DNA from: Microbacterium nanhaiense
GTDB taxonomy: Bacteria; Actinomycetota; Actinomycetes; Actinomycetales; Microbacteriaceae
NCBI RefSeq assembly: GCF_014646015.1
Contig: NZ_BMMQ01000003.1
Coordinates: 1-64,000, forward strand
DNA length: 64,000 nt
Direction: 5' to 3'
In this document: positions 18,482-28,348 of the stretch, one piece after another
How positions within the stretch are numbered: position 1 is the stretch's first letter
How the letters are laid out: each line of letters opens with the position of its first letter
Made by a program: the position numbers and the translations under genes
The notes under the pieces: generated by a model
Seen by the model: only the letters and a program-made list of their open reading frames with translations
Databases searched by the model: none
Told to the model about the DNA's origin: nothing

Positions 18482-19471
18482 CTATGGGCGCCGCGGCGCG
18501 AGCCGGTGGCCGGCCGGCGCCGCGATCAGCAGGCCGCCCTGGTCGACGCGGCAGCGGATCCGGGCCGCCAGGCCGAACTCGTCGCCGTCGAGCTCGACGG
18601 GCTGGGGGAGCGGGGAGGCCGCCTCCGCCTCCGCCCCCACGAGGTAGCGGATCGAGTGGTTCCGCGCCCTCGCCACGATCCGGCGGCCCATGCGCGACTT
18701 CGCGAGCACCGAGTTGTGCCACCACAGCTTGCGCCACACGGCGAGCCACCCGAAGGGGCCCCGCGCCTCGATCAGCGCCACATCGAGCAGCCCATCGTCG
18801 ACGAGGCCATCGGGAACGAGGTCGATCCCGGCGGGCAGCGCGCCGCAATTGGCGAAGAGCACGCTGTTGACGCGCGCCATCTGCAGGCTCAGCCCGTCCA
18901 TCTGATAGGCGAGGCGGAACGGCTTCGCGCTCGGCAGCGACCGCGCCGCACCGTCGACGTAGGCGACCCAGCCGAGATGCTTCTTCATCCGCGGGTTCGT
19001 CTTCGCGATCATCGCCGCGTCGACGCCCATGCCGGCCATCACGACGAAGGCGTGCGATTCCTGCTCGCCCGAGGGGCGCGTGATCTCGGCGATGCCGATG
19101 TCGATCGGCAGCACATCGCCGTCGAAGGCTGCGCCCACCATCGCCTCATGCCCCGCGAGCGGCAGGAGCAGGTTGCGGGCGAGGAGGTTGCCCGTGCCGC
19201 TCGGCACGATCGCGAGGGGCACCCCGGATCCGCGCATCGCCTCCGCAACCGCGCGGACCGTGCCGTCACCTCCGGCGACGAGCACGACGCTCGCGCCCCG
19301 CAAGATCGCCTCGCGGGTGATGCCCTGCCCGGGATCCTCGACGGTGGTCTCGAGGATCACGGGTTCGGCCCATCCGCTGCGCGCGGAGCGGTTCGTGACG
19401 GAGGCGATGAGCTCGGGCGCGCTCTTGACCTTGACGGGGTTGTAGAGGAGGGCCGCGCGCCTGGCATTCAT
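18482..19471 (-). CDS. Diacylglycerol kinase family lipid kinase
   Basis: A 329-residue kinase of the DagK/YegS fold. The nucleotide loop VAGGDGTVRAVAEAM (GGDGT at 67-71), PSGTGNLLARNL and the late LDGDEF motif are all present. Members phosphorylate diacylglycerol or related lipids; the exact lipid cannot be told from sequence. It converges on cls with only a few bases between. ATG 19471 follows a -10 box at leaderless spacing. Confidence 0.92.
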   Translation of the reverse strand: MNARRAALLYNPVKVKSAPELIASVTNRSARSGWAEPVILETTVEDPGQGITREAILRGASVVLVAGGDGTVRAVAEAMRGSGVPLAIVPSGTGNLLARNLLLPLAGHEAMVGAAFDGDVLPIDIGIAEITRPSGEQESHAFVVMAGMGVDAAMIAKTNPRMKKHLGWVAYVDGAARSLPSAKPFRLAYQMDGLSLQMARVNSVLFANCGALPAGIDLVPDGLVDDGLLDVALIEARGPFGWLAVWRKLWWHNSVLAKSRMGRRIVARARNHSIRYLVGAEAEAASPLPQPVELDGDEFGLAARIRCRVDQGGLLIAAPAGHRLAPRRP

Positions 19472-19477
19472 ACCGTC

Positions 19478-19483
19478 ACTCTA
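19478..19483 (-). promoter_or_regulatory. -10 element of the lipid kinase gene (leaderless)
   Basis: On the minus strand TAGAGT ends six bases before the ATG at 19471. Confidence 0.5.
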
Positions 19484-19542
19484 GGGCGTGCGGGTATCCG
19501 GGGGCCCGTGCCCCTCCTCGCTTCGTTCCAGGCGACACGCCA

Positions 19543-19548
19543 TAGACT
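19543..19548 (+). promoter_or_regulatory. -10 element of serS (leaderless)
   Basis: TAGACT ends six bases before GTG 19555. This decides the GTG start, since no ribosome-binding site is present. Confidence 0.5.
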
Positions 19549-19554
19549 GGACGG

Positions 19555-20826
19555 GTGATCGATCCCGTTCTTCTTCGCGAAAACCCTGAGGCCGTCAAGC
19601 GTTCGCAGATTGCGCGCGGCAACTCGCCCGACACCGTCGACGAGGCGATCGCCGCGGAGGCTTCGCGTCGCGAGGCCCTCAGCGCGTTCGAGGAACTGCG
19701 CGCCGAACAGAACGCGTTCAACAAGGTCGTCTCGAAGGCGCCGAAGGACGAGAAGCCTGCTCTGATCGCCCAGGTCAAGGAGCTCGCGCAGCGCGTGAAG
19801 GACGCGGAGGCCGCGTCGAAGGAGGCCGAAGAGGCGTTCCGCGCGGCGGTCGACAAGATCGAGAACCTCGTCATCGACGGCGTGCCGGAGGGCGGCGAGG
19901 ACGACTTCGTCACGCTGCGCGAGGTCGGCACGATCCCGAGCTTCGATTTCGAACCGCGTGACCACCTCGAGCTCGGCGAGATGCTCGGCGCGATCGACAT
20001 GGAGCGCGGCGCGAAGGTGTCGGGTGCCCGCTTCTACTTCCTCAAGGGCATCGGGGCGCGGCTCGAGCTGGCGCTCATGAACTATGCGCTGAACACGGCG
20101 CTCGAGGAGGGCTTCACGCCCATGATCACGCCGACCCTCGTGCGCCCCGAGATCATGGCGGGCACGGGCTTCCTCGGCAAGCACTCCGACGAGATCTACC
20201 ACCTCGAAGAGGACGACCTGTACCTCGTCGGCACGAGCGAGGTCGCGCTCGCCGGGTACCACAAGGACGAGATCGTCGATCTCGGAGCGGACGGCGCGCT
20301 GAAGTACGCCGGCTGGTCGACCTGCTACCGCCGCGAGGCCGGATCGCACGGCAAGGACACCCGCGGCATCATCCGGGTGCACCAGTTCAACAAGCTCGAG
20401 ATGTTCGTCTACTGCGACCCGGCTGACGCCGAGGCGCAGCACGACAAGCTCATCGCCCTCGAGGAGAAGATGCTCTCGTCGCTGGGCCTCGCGTATCGCG
20501 TGATCGACGTCGCCGCCGGCGATCTCGGATCCAGCGCCGCGCGCAAGTTCGACACGGAGGCCTGGGTCCCGACGCAGGGCGCCTACCGCGAACTCACGTC
20601 GACCTCGAACTGCACCACCTACCAGGCGCGCCGCCTGGGCGTCCGCCACCGCCCCGAGGCGGGCGGGAAGACCCAGGCCGTCGCGACGCTCAACGGCACG
20701 CTCGCCACGACCCGCTGGATCGTCGCGATCCTGGAGACGCACCAGCGCGCCGACGGATCCGTCGCCGTGCCCGAGGTGCTCCGCCCGTACCTCGGCGGCC
20801 TCGAGGTGCTGGAGCCCATCGCGTGA
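19555..20826 (+). CDS. serS: Serine--tRNA ligase
   Basis: A 423-residue class II synthetase. An N-terminal coiled-coil arm that grips the long variable arm of tRNA-Ser spans about 30-100. The catalytic domain has motif 2 ([20 protein letters not shown]) and motif 3 ([16 protein letters not shown]). Full length. The stop overlaps the following HAD gene by four bases. Two tRNA-Ser genes lie within 4 kb downstream. Confidence 0.98.
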   Translation: MIDPVLLRENPEAVKRSQIARGNSPDTVDEAIAAEASRREALSAFEELRAEQNAFNKVVSKAPKDEKPALIAQVKELAQRVKDAEAASKEAEEAFRAAVDKIENLVIDGVPEGGEDDFVTLREVGTIPSFDFEPRDHLELGEMLGAIDMERGAKVSGARFYFLKGIGARLELALMNYALNTALEEGFTPMITPTLVRPEIMAGTGFLGKHSDEIYHLEEDDLYLVGTSEVALAGYHKDEIVDLGADGALKYAGWSTCYRREAGSHGKDTRGIIRVHQFNKLEMFVYCDPADAEAQHDKLIALEEKMLSSLGLAYRVIDVAAGDLGSSAARKFDTEAWVPTQGAYRELTSTSNCTTYQARRLGVRHRPEAGGKTQAVATLNGTLATTRWIVAILETHQRADGSVAVPEVLRPYLGGLEVLEPIA

Positions 20827-21683
20827 CGGACACCGTTCTCGACGCCGTGCCGGCGGAAAGCGGGGGCGGCCGCCGCCTCATCGCGCTGGACATCGACGGC
20901 ACCGTGCTCCTCGAGGACGAGTCGCTGAGCCCCGGCGTGGCAGAGGCGGTATCGACGGCCGTCGCCGCCGGGCACATCGTGACCTTCGCGACGGGGCGCA
21001 GCTGGTCGGGGACCCGCAAGGTGGTGGAGTGGCTGGGCATTGCGCCCGAGCTCATCGTCACCGCGAATGGCGCCACGATCATGGCGCGCGACGACGCATC
21101 ACCGGAGGGCTATGTGCGCGACGTCGTCGAGACCTTCGACGCGAGCGAGGTGCTCGCGCAGCTCGAGGTGCAGCTTCCGGAGGCGAACTTCCTCGTCGAG
21201 CTGGGCGACGGAACGCGCCTGTACAACAACTTCGTCGACGACTGGGATCTGTCGGCGCCGAACGCCTTCCACGTCGACATCGACGAGATGAAGGGTCGCG
21301 ACGTCACCCGCATCGTCGTGGTCTCGGACGACCACGCCGGTGACGAGTTCGCGTCGTTCGTCGACCGCATGGGGCTGCACCAGGTGTCCTACGCCGTCGG
21401 CTGGTCGGCGTGGCTCGACATCGCGCCCCAGGGCATCGACAAGTCGACCGCGCTCGAGCAGGTGCGCGAGCGCCTCGGGGTGGATCCGGGCAGCGTCGTC
21501 GTCATCGGCGACGGACGCAACGACATCCAGATGTTCGATTGGGCGCGCGCGGGCGGGGGAGAGGCCGTCGTGATGGGGCAGGCTATCGACGAGGTCCGCG
21601 TGCACGGCACGCGGATGACGAGCACGGTGCAGGAGGGCGGCGTCGCCGAGGCCCTCCTGATGCTCGGTGTCATCGCCCGCTAA
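20823..21683 (+). CDS. HAD-superfamily (Cof-type) phosphatase
   Basis: A 286-residue haloacid-dehalogenase hydrolase. Motif I DIDGT is at residues 23-27 with the nucleophile D23; FATGRSW gives motif [10 protein letters not shown] the motif III lysine, and [13 protein letters not shown] motif IV. The large cap and length fit the Cof/YidA group, which dephosphorylates small sugar or cofactor phosphates; the substrate is unknown. GTG 20823 overlaps the serS stop, and this serS-HAD pairing is conserved in Micrococcales. Confidence 0.92.
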   Translation: MTDTVLDAVPAESGGGRRLIALDIDGTVLLEDESLSPGVAEAVSTAVAAGHIVTFATGRSWSGTRKVVEWLGIAPELIVTANGATIMARDDASPEGYVRDVVETFDASEVLAQLEVQLPEANFLVELGDGTRLYNNFVDDWDLSAPNAFHVDIDEMKGRDVTRIVVVSDDHAGDEFASFVDRMGLHQVSYAVGWSAWLDIAPQGIDKSTALEQVRERLGVDPGSVVVIGDGRNDIQMFDWARAGGGEAVVMGQAIDEVRVHGTRMTSTVQEGGVAEALLMLGVIAR

Positions 21684-21771
21684 GGGATCCTCTACCGGAC
21701 CCCCAGCTGGATCGTGCAGAATCGGCGTCGGCTTCCTCCGCTAGGATTGTTCCGTCCGCGTCACGCGGGCT

Positions 21772-21859
21772 GGGGAGTTGTCCGAGCGGCCGAAGGACCT
21801 GGTCTTGAAAACCAGTAAGCAGAAATGCTTCGTGGGTTCGAATCCCACACTCTCCGCCA
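21772..21859 (+). tRNA. tRNA-Ser (TGA)
   Basis: An 88-base tRNA including an encoded CCA. Acceptor GGGGAGT pairs with ACTCTCC (one G-T pair), discriminator G, anticodon TGA in the loop CTTGAAA, with the long variable arm expected of tRNA-Ser. An LCP-family gene starts only 20 bases after its end. Confidence 0.97.
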
Positions 21860-21878
21860 CATCATCGAAGGACCCCGT

Positions 21879-23129
21879 GTGAGCTATTCCTCGAAGAACG
21901 TTTATCGGGAGCCTTTCGCGCGCCACACCAAGCTGCGCCGGAAGGGCGTCGTCGGAGGGTTCTTCAAGGGACTGGCCTTCGCGCTGTCGGCGGTGCTCGT
22001 GGCGGGCATCGGCGTGGGCGCCTACGCGTACCACGAGTACTTCGGCACGCTGCAGGGCAACTCGGTGATGCTCGCGGGCCAGGAGGTCGGCGCCGACATC
22101 GAGGTGCTGCCCGACGAAGAGGTGAACATCCTCGTCTCCGGCATCGACAAGTGCGAGGCCGAGTGGATCGGTCAGTTCGAGGGCCGCTGCACGGAGGAAA
22201 TGGCCGAGATCCAGGAGAATTCCTACTCCGGCCAGCTCAACGACGTGAACATGCTCGTGCACATCTCGCCCGAGCCGCGGCGCGTTACCGTCATCAGCAT
22301 CCCGCGCGACCTCGTCACGGCGCGCCCCGAGTGCCAGGACATCGACGGGAACCCGACGATGCCCGCCAGCGCCCTGCCCTTCAACGAGGCCTATGGCACC
22401 GGTGGTCTCGCGTGCGTCGCGCTGACCGCGGAGGAGCTGACGGGCTACCACATCGACCACGCGGCGCTCATGACGTGGGGCGGCGTCATCGACGTCACCA
22501 ACGCGATCGGCGGCGTGAACGTCTGCATCGCGCAGCCCATTAAGGACCCGATCCACACCCACCTCGACCTCGAGGCGGGCGAGCACACGCTCGTCGGCGT
22601 GGAGGCGCTGCAGTTCCTCCGCGTGCGGCACGGCGTCGGCGACGGATCCGACCTGTCGCGCATCAGCAACCAGCAGGTGTACATGGGCGCGCTCGTGCGC
22701 AAGCTCGTGAGCGACGAGACGCTGGGCGACCTCGGGGCGCTCCTGCGCCTCGCGAACGCCGTCGTGCACAACGCGACCCTCGATGACGCGCTCGCGAAGC
22801 CGTCGACGATGGTCTCGATCGCGAGCGCCCTGAAGGACGTGCCCACGAGCGAGTACGAGTTCATCCAGTTCCCGTACGTCGACTACGCGCCCAACCCGAA
22901 CAAGGTGGCGCCCGACACCGTGGCGTGGCAGCAGATCAAGGCGGCCCTCGACGCGAACCAGCCGCTGCTCGCGCAGGAGGAGCCCGTCGAGCCGACGGAG
23001 ACTCCGACGGAGGAGCCGGATCCGTTGGCGACCGAGACGCCGGATCCGAACGAGGTTCCGCTGCCGAGCAACATCCGCGGATCCAGCGCGAGCGACGCCA
23101 CCTGCTCGAACAGCGGCTCGATCTTCTGA
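21879..23129 (+). CDS. LCP-family (LytR-CpsA-Psr) protein, first of a tandem pair
   Basis: A 416-residue membrane-anchored phosphotransferase of the type that attaches wall polymers such as teichoic acids or arabinogalactan to peptidoglycan. A short cytoplasmic tail and one membrane helix (about 31-51) precede the external LCP domain. It has the arginine-bearing segments VTVISIPRDL and FLRVRHGVGDGSDLSRISNQQ. A Thr/Pro/Glu-rich stretch follows, and the tail ends in CSNSGSIF. It closely resembles the next gene, so the pair arose by duplication. GTG 21879 is preceded by GAAGGA. It probably shares a transcript with tRNA-Ser(TGA). Confidence 0.93.
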   Translation: MSYSSKNVYREPFARHTKLRRKGVVGGFFKGLAFALSAVLVAGIGVGAYAYHEYFGTLQGNSVMLAGQEVGADIEVLPDEEVNILVSGIDKCEAEWIGQFEGRCTEEMAEIQENSYSGQLNDVNMLVHISPEPRRVTVISIPRDLVTARPECQDIDGNPTMPASALPFNEAYGTGGLACVALTAEELTGYHIDHAALMTWGGVIDVTNAIGGVNVCIAQPIKDPIHTHLDLEAGEHTLVGVEALQFLRVRHGVGDGSDLSRISNQQVYMGALVRKLVSDETLGDLGALLRLANAVVHNATLDDALAKPSTMVSIASALKDVPTSEYEFIQFPYVDYAPNPNKVAPDTVAWQQIKAALDANQPLLAQEEPVEPTETPTEEPDPLATETPDPNEVPLPSNIRGSSASDATCSNSGSIF

Positions 23130-23130
23130 T

Positions 23131-23160
23131 TGGATGGGGGCACGATCGTGCCCCCATCCA
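23131..23160. repeat. Perfect 30-bp palindrome between the two LCP genes
   Basis: Thirteen-base arms TGGATGGGGGCAC and GTGCCCCCATCCA flank a GATC centre, which is itself palindromic. It begins two bases after the first stop codon. The ribosome-binding GGAG of the second gene follows it directly. There is no T-run, so it looks like a processing, stabilising or translational element more than a classic terminator. Confidence 0.85.
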
Positions 23161-23170
23161 GGAGACCCGT

Positions 23171-24409
23171 ATGAGCCAGGTGCCCCTTGCGCGCCACACG
23201 AAGCTGCGACGCCCGAATCCGTTCGTCGGACTTCTGAAGGGCGTCGCCTTCGTGCTCTCGGCGGTTCTCGTCGCCGGCATCGGCGTCGGTGCCTACGCGT
23301 ATCACGAGTACTTCGGCACCCTGCGCGACAACTCCGTCGTGCTGACGGGGCAGGACGTCAACCCGCCGGCCGTCGAGGTGCTGCCGGACGACGACGTCAA
23401 CATCCTCGTGACGGGCGTCGACAAATGCGAGGAGGGCTCGTTCGAGCAGTTCGGCGAACGATGCCCGCCCGAGATGATCGAGCAGCAGAAGAACTCGTAC
23501 GCGAGCCAGCTGAACGACGTGAACATGATCATCCACATCTCGCCGGAGCCGCGGCACGTCACCGTGATCAGTCTGCCGCGCGACCTCATGACGGCGCGGC
23601 CGGCGTGCTACGACGACCACCGCGAGGTGGAGACCCCCGGGGCGAGCATCGCTCAGTTCAACACGGCATACTCCAACGGCGGGCTCGACTGCGTCGCGCG
23701 TTCGGCCTCGGAACTCACCGGCCTCGAGATCGACCACGCCGTGCTCATGACCTGGATCGGCGTGATCGAGATCACCAACGCCATCGGCGGCGTGACCGTG
23801 TGCCTCGAACAGCCGATCCCCTACGACAAGGAGACCGAGCTCGAGCTCAGCGCGGGCGAGCACCCGCTCGTCGGCTACCAGGCGCTGCAGTTCCTGCGCA
23901 CCCGCAAGACGCTGGCGACCGGATCCGATCTCGACCGCATCGGAAACCAGCAGCTCTATATGGGGGCGCTCGTGCGCAAGCTGACGAGCGAGGACACCTT
24001 CGGAGACGTTCCCACGCTGTTGCGGCTCGCGAAGGCCGTCACGGCGAACGCGCAACTCTCGTCCGGCCTCGCCGACCCGATGGCGATGGTCTCGATCGGT
24101 GCGGCCCTGCGCGGAATCCCCGTCGAGGACTACACCTTCATCCAGTTCCCCGCGATGGACGACCCGGCCGACTCCAACCGGCTCCTGCCCGTCATGGACA
24201 CGTGGAACCTCATCGCCGACGCTCTCGCGAAGAATCAGGTCATCGAGCTCGGTGAGGAGGAGCCGACCGAGGAGCCGACGCCGACGGACACGCCGTCGCC
24301 GAGCGTCGAGCCGACGCCCGACGATCGCGTGAGCATTCCCGGCTACCTGCGCGGATCCAACGCCTCGAACATCGCCGGCAACTGCGGCACGCCCGAGGCA
24401 CTGTTCTGA
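23171..24409 (+). CDS. LCP-family (LytR-CpsA-Psr) protein, second of a tandem pair
   Basis: A 412-residue paralogue of the preceding protein. It has the same ARHTKLRR N-terminus, membrane helix (about 20-42), GVGAYAYHEYFGTL boundary and LCP core (VTVISLPRDLMTARP, FLRTRKTLATGSDLDRIGNQQ). It also has a Pro/Thr/Glu-rich segment and a C-terminus ending CGTPEALF. Both copies keep the conserved arginines, so neither looks inactivated. GGAGA lies before ATG 23171. Tandem LCP genes are common where several wall polymers must be ligated. Confidence 0.93.
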   Translation: MSQVPLARHTKLRRPNPFVGLLKGVAFVLSAVLVAGIGVGAYAYHEYFGTLRDNSVVLTGQDVNPPAVEVLPDDDVNILVTGVDKCEEGSFEQFGERCPPEMIEQQKNSYASQLNDVNMIIHISPEPRHVTVISLPRDLMTARPACYDDHREVETPGASIAQFNTAYSNGGLDCVARSASELTGLEIDHAVLMTWIGVIEITNAIGGVTVCLEQPIPYDKETELELSAGEHPLVGYQALQFLRTRKTLATGSDLDRIGNQQLYMGALVRKLTSEDTFGDVPTLLRLAKAVTANAQLSSGLADPMAMVSIGAALRGIPVEDYTFIQFPAMDDPADSNRLLPVMDTWNLIADALAKNQVIELGEEEPTEEPTPTDTPSPSVEPTPDDRVSIPGYLRGSNASNIAGNCGTPEALF

Positions 24410-24478
24410 TCCGTCGATTTCGCGAGGGGTGGGTGCGACATGTACGATAAGATGACATGCGCGCCTCGGCGAGCATGA

Positions 24479-24570
24479 GGAGACGTGCCGGAGCGGCCGA
24501 ACGGACTTCACTGCTAATGAAGGGTTGGGGTTAAACCTAACCGGGGGTTCAAATCCCCCCGTCTCCGCCA
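24479..24570 (+). tRNA. tRNA-Ser (GCT)
   Basis: A 92-base tRNA including an encoded CCA. Acceptor GGAGACG pairs with CGTCTCC, discriminator G, anticodon GCT in the loop CTGCTAA, with a long variable arm. The DUF559 nuclease cassette begins 76 bases beyond its 3' end. Confidence 0.97.
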
Positions 24571-24577
24571 AAATCCC

Positions 24578-24608
24578 GAAATACCCCTGGTTCCCCCGGG
24601 GGTATTTC
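24578..24608 (+). terminator. Terminator of tRNA-Ser (GCT)
   Basis: Stem arms GAAATACCCC and GGGGTATTTC around an 11-base loop, seven bases after the tRNA. The trailing T-run is weak. Confidence 0.65.
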
Positions 24609-24646
24609 TGTGTCTGCGGCCCGCCTCGCCTCCGACGCGCGGCCCC

Positions 24647-24732
24647 GTACACGACGACGCAGATTTTCGGATGACTTGCCGCGTGAACCAGTTTCCGGTG
24701 CCCGGTGGCCGAGAATCTGCGTCGTTGTGTAC
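24647..24732. repeat. 86-bp palindromic unit A, left of the DUF559 gene
   Basis: The unit begins GTACACGACGACGCAGATT and ends with the inverted AATCTGCGTCGTTGTGTAC, arms that differ at one of 19 positions. The 48-bp interior matches the reverse complement of the interior of unit B (25695-25780) at 29 of 48 positions, against 18 of 48 in direct orientation. Units A and B are therefore inverted copies of each other, both 86 bp long, bracketing one gene. The core occurs nowhere else in the window that I could find. Confidence 0.85.
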
Positions 24733-24842
24733 GCGCGCGCCAGTTGTCCACATGCAGGAAATTTGGGCGGCCATCCACAGGGGCCGCGGAATCATGGGGA
24801 AGTCGATCTCGGCGGATTTCTGGGATCCGGCAGTGTCGGTTC

Positions 24843-25730
24843 ATGACGCTCGAAAAGGTCCACCTCAGGTCGCTCTCGTACGCCGATCTCAGAGCCGACG
24901 GGCTGACACGGCGCGGGATCCGGGGCAACATCGACTCCGGCAGCTTGTTTCATGCCCGCCGCGACTACTACGTCGACGGCACGGCGAGCGAGGCCATCAA
25001 GTCGGCCGTCCGCATCGGCGGCCATCTCGACTGCATCTCACTCATGCGCGAGCTCGGCGTCTACGTGCTGGCGACATCAGGTGTTCTGCACGTGCAGATC
25101 CGGTACGGGCGCCACTGGCTGCGTTCGCCTCGATCACGATCGATGCGCCTCGCCGACTCGAAGGCACGGGTTGTCACCCACTGGCGTGCCGATACCGTGG
25201 ACGAGCACTCGACGATCGCGCTCCTTCCACGCGCGCTCGCACAGGCCGTGCTGTGCCAGAGACCCCGGGCCGCGATCGCGACGCTGGATAGCGCGATTCA
25301 TCTGGGGGTGATCGGGCTGGCAGACCTCGACGAGGTGTTCCGGTGGCTTCCGGAGCGGCTGCAGAGACTCCGAAAGTTCGTCGACGGCAGGGCGGAGTCG
25401 GGCCCGGAGACCTTCGCGAGGCTGCTCCTGCGCACCCTTGGATGCTCGATCGAGCTACAGGTCGAGATCGGTGGTGTCGGCCGGGTGGACCTGCTCGTGG
25501 ACGGGTGGATCATCGTCGAATGCGATAGTCGGGCCTTCCACGGCGGGTGGGACCAGCAGTCGAAGGACCGCATGCGCGACCTCGCCGCCGCGGCGCAGGG
25601 CTACGCCACCCTCCGGCCCACCGCGAACCAATTGGTCAACGCCCCGCAACGCTTAACCGACGCCGTTCGAGGCCTCCTCCGCCTCCGCAGCGCCGTACAC
25701 AACGACGCAGATTCTCGCCGCCGTGGCTAG
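24843..25730 (+). CDS. DUF559-type endonuclease with AbiEi-like N-terminal domain
   Basis: A 295-residue protein. Residues 1-60 (LSYADLRADGLTRRGIRGNIDSG at 10-32) resemble the winged-helix DNA-binding domain of AbiEi-type antitoxins. Residues 185-285 are a DUF559 domain with the Vsr-like PD-(D/E)xK core: D216 in GRVDLLVDG and E226-C-D228 in IIVECD. Such proteins are predicted nucleases; no member close to this one has a known target, to my knowledge. The last 12 codons (AVHNDADSRRRG) are made from repeat unit B. A TTGTCCACA resembling a DnaA box lies at 24744. No Shine-Dalgarno is obvious before ATG 24843. Confidence 0.8.
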   Translation: MTLEKVHLRSLSYADLRADGLTRRGIRGNIDSGSLFHARRDYYVDGTASEAIKSAVRIGGHLDCISLMRELGVYVLATSGVLHVQIRYGRHWLRSPRSRSMRLADSKARVVTHWRADTVDEHSTIALLPRALAQAVLCQRPRAAIATLDSAIHLGVIGLADLDEVFRWLPERLQRLRKFVDGRAESGPETFARLLLRTLGCSIELQVEIGGVGRVDLLVDGWIIVECDSRAFHGGWDQQSKDRMRDLAAAAQGYATLRPTANQLVNAPQRLTDAVRGLLRLRSAVHNDADSRRRG

Positions 25731-25780
25731 AGAAATCGATTCTCGCCGCGGATCCTCCAAAAATCTGCGTCGTTGTGTAC
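25695..25780. repeat. 86-bp palindromic unit B, at and beyond the 3' end of the DUF559 gene
   Basis: The unit has perfect 19-bp inverted ends: GTACACAACGACGCAGATT and its complement. It shares length and, in inverted orientation, sequence with unit A. Its first 36 bases are translated as the nuclease C-terminus, including the TAG at 25728. It lies 55 bp from the end of the convergent GNAT gene. Confidence 0.85.
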
Positions 25781-25834
25781 AGGGCGTGCAGGGCGCGCGG
25801 GGTGTGCGGGGTGCGGGACGGGGAACGGCCGGGG

Positions 25835-27407
<1,573 letters not shown>

Positions 27408-28343
27408 CTACTTCGGCGGGCGGCGCTCATCCAAAGGAGAGTGCGTCTCCACCGCCACGATCTGGCCCCCGCGGCGCACGTGCGCGACCGTGAACGAGCC
27501 GGTCGACAGCGAGGCCGCCTCGCGCAGCTCGCGCGAGTAGCCTGTTTGCGTCTGGACCGCGAGCGCCTCCATGAGCGCGGGGATCACGGGCCCGTGCGAG
27601 CAGATCACCACCGGCTTGGCCTTCTCGACGCGCTTGGCGATGATCGCGGCGGGGTCATCCTCGCCGCGCTCCCAGGCGTCCTGGCTGATCGCGTCCTCGG
27701 CGTGCACGCTCTTACCGAGCGCGGCGGCGATCGGCGCGGCCGTCTGCTGGCACCGCGCGGCGGTCGACGCGTACACGCGGCGGATCCCGAAGGCGCGCAG
27801 CGGACCCACCGCCGCCTGCGCCTGTTCGTGGCCGGTCGGCGTGAGCGGGCGGACCGCATCGGTCGACCCGGATCCGGCCTTTCCGTGGCGCATGACGACG
27901 ACCGGGAAGGTATCGAGGCCGCCGGCGTCGATGAGCTGTTCGAAACGGCCGAGCACATCGGTGTCCGCCGGGTAGCTGAGCTTCTCGCGCGCCTCGTCGA
28001 GCGTCATCCACACGATCTCGGAGATCTCGTTGTTCGGTGTGAAGCGCGCCGCCGCGAGGGCGGCCTTCGTCGCCTCGACGGCCCAGTACGCGACGTGCTT
28101 CTTCCTCCCGGAGGGGAGGCGGTACTTGACGGCGCCGAGCGGCGCGCCGAGGACGCCGGCGATGCCGGTCTCCTCGAAGATCTCCCGCACCGCCGCCTCC
28201 GCGAAGGTCTCGCCCGGGTCGAGCTTGCCCTTCGCGAACGACAGGTCGCGGTACTTCCTGCGGCGCACCGCGAGCACGCGCACGCCGTGGCCGTCGCGGC
28301 GCCACACGACGCCGCCCGCCGCGAGTACGGTCTGGCTCGGCAC
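27408..28343 (-). CDS. NUDIX hydrolase fused to a histidine phosphatase (MutT1-like)
   Basis: A 311-residue two-domain protein. The NUDIX box runs through residues 39-61 (GKLDPGETFAEAAVREIFEE). A histidine-phosphatase domain begins at VVVMRHGKAGSGS near residue 165. This is the architecture of mycobacterial MutT1, which hydrolyses 8-oxo-GTP and diadenosine polyphosphates. It starts at GTG 28343 with AGGAGGT upstream, five bases after the ppk stop, a linkage also conserved in actinobacteria. A polyphosphate or nucleotide-related role is inferred from that. Confidence 0.92.
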   Translation of the reverse strand: MPSQTVLAAGGVVWRRDGHGVRVLAVRRRKYRDLSFAKGKLDPGETFAEAAVREIFEETGIAGVLGAPLGAVKYRLPSGRKKHVAYWAVEATKAALAAARFTPNNEISEIVWMTLDEAREKLSYPADTDVLGRFEQLIDAGGLDTFPVVVMRHGKAGSGSTDAVRPLTPTGHEQAQAAVGPLRAFGIRRVYASTAARCQQTAAPIAAALGKSVHAEDAISQDAWERGEDDPAAIIAKRVEKAKPVVICSHGPVIPALMEALAVQTQTGYSRELREAASLSTGSFTVAHVRRGGQIVAVETHSPLDERRPPK

Positions 28344-28348
28344 GCGGG

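Noticed and set aside
23171..24409. The second LCP gene considered as a decaying duplicate
   Set aside because: The frame is intact, catalytic arginines are kept and a ribosome-binding site is present.
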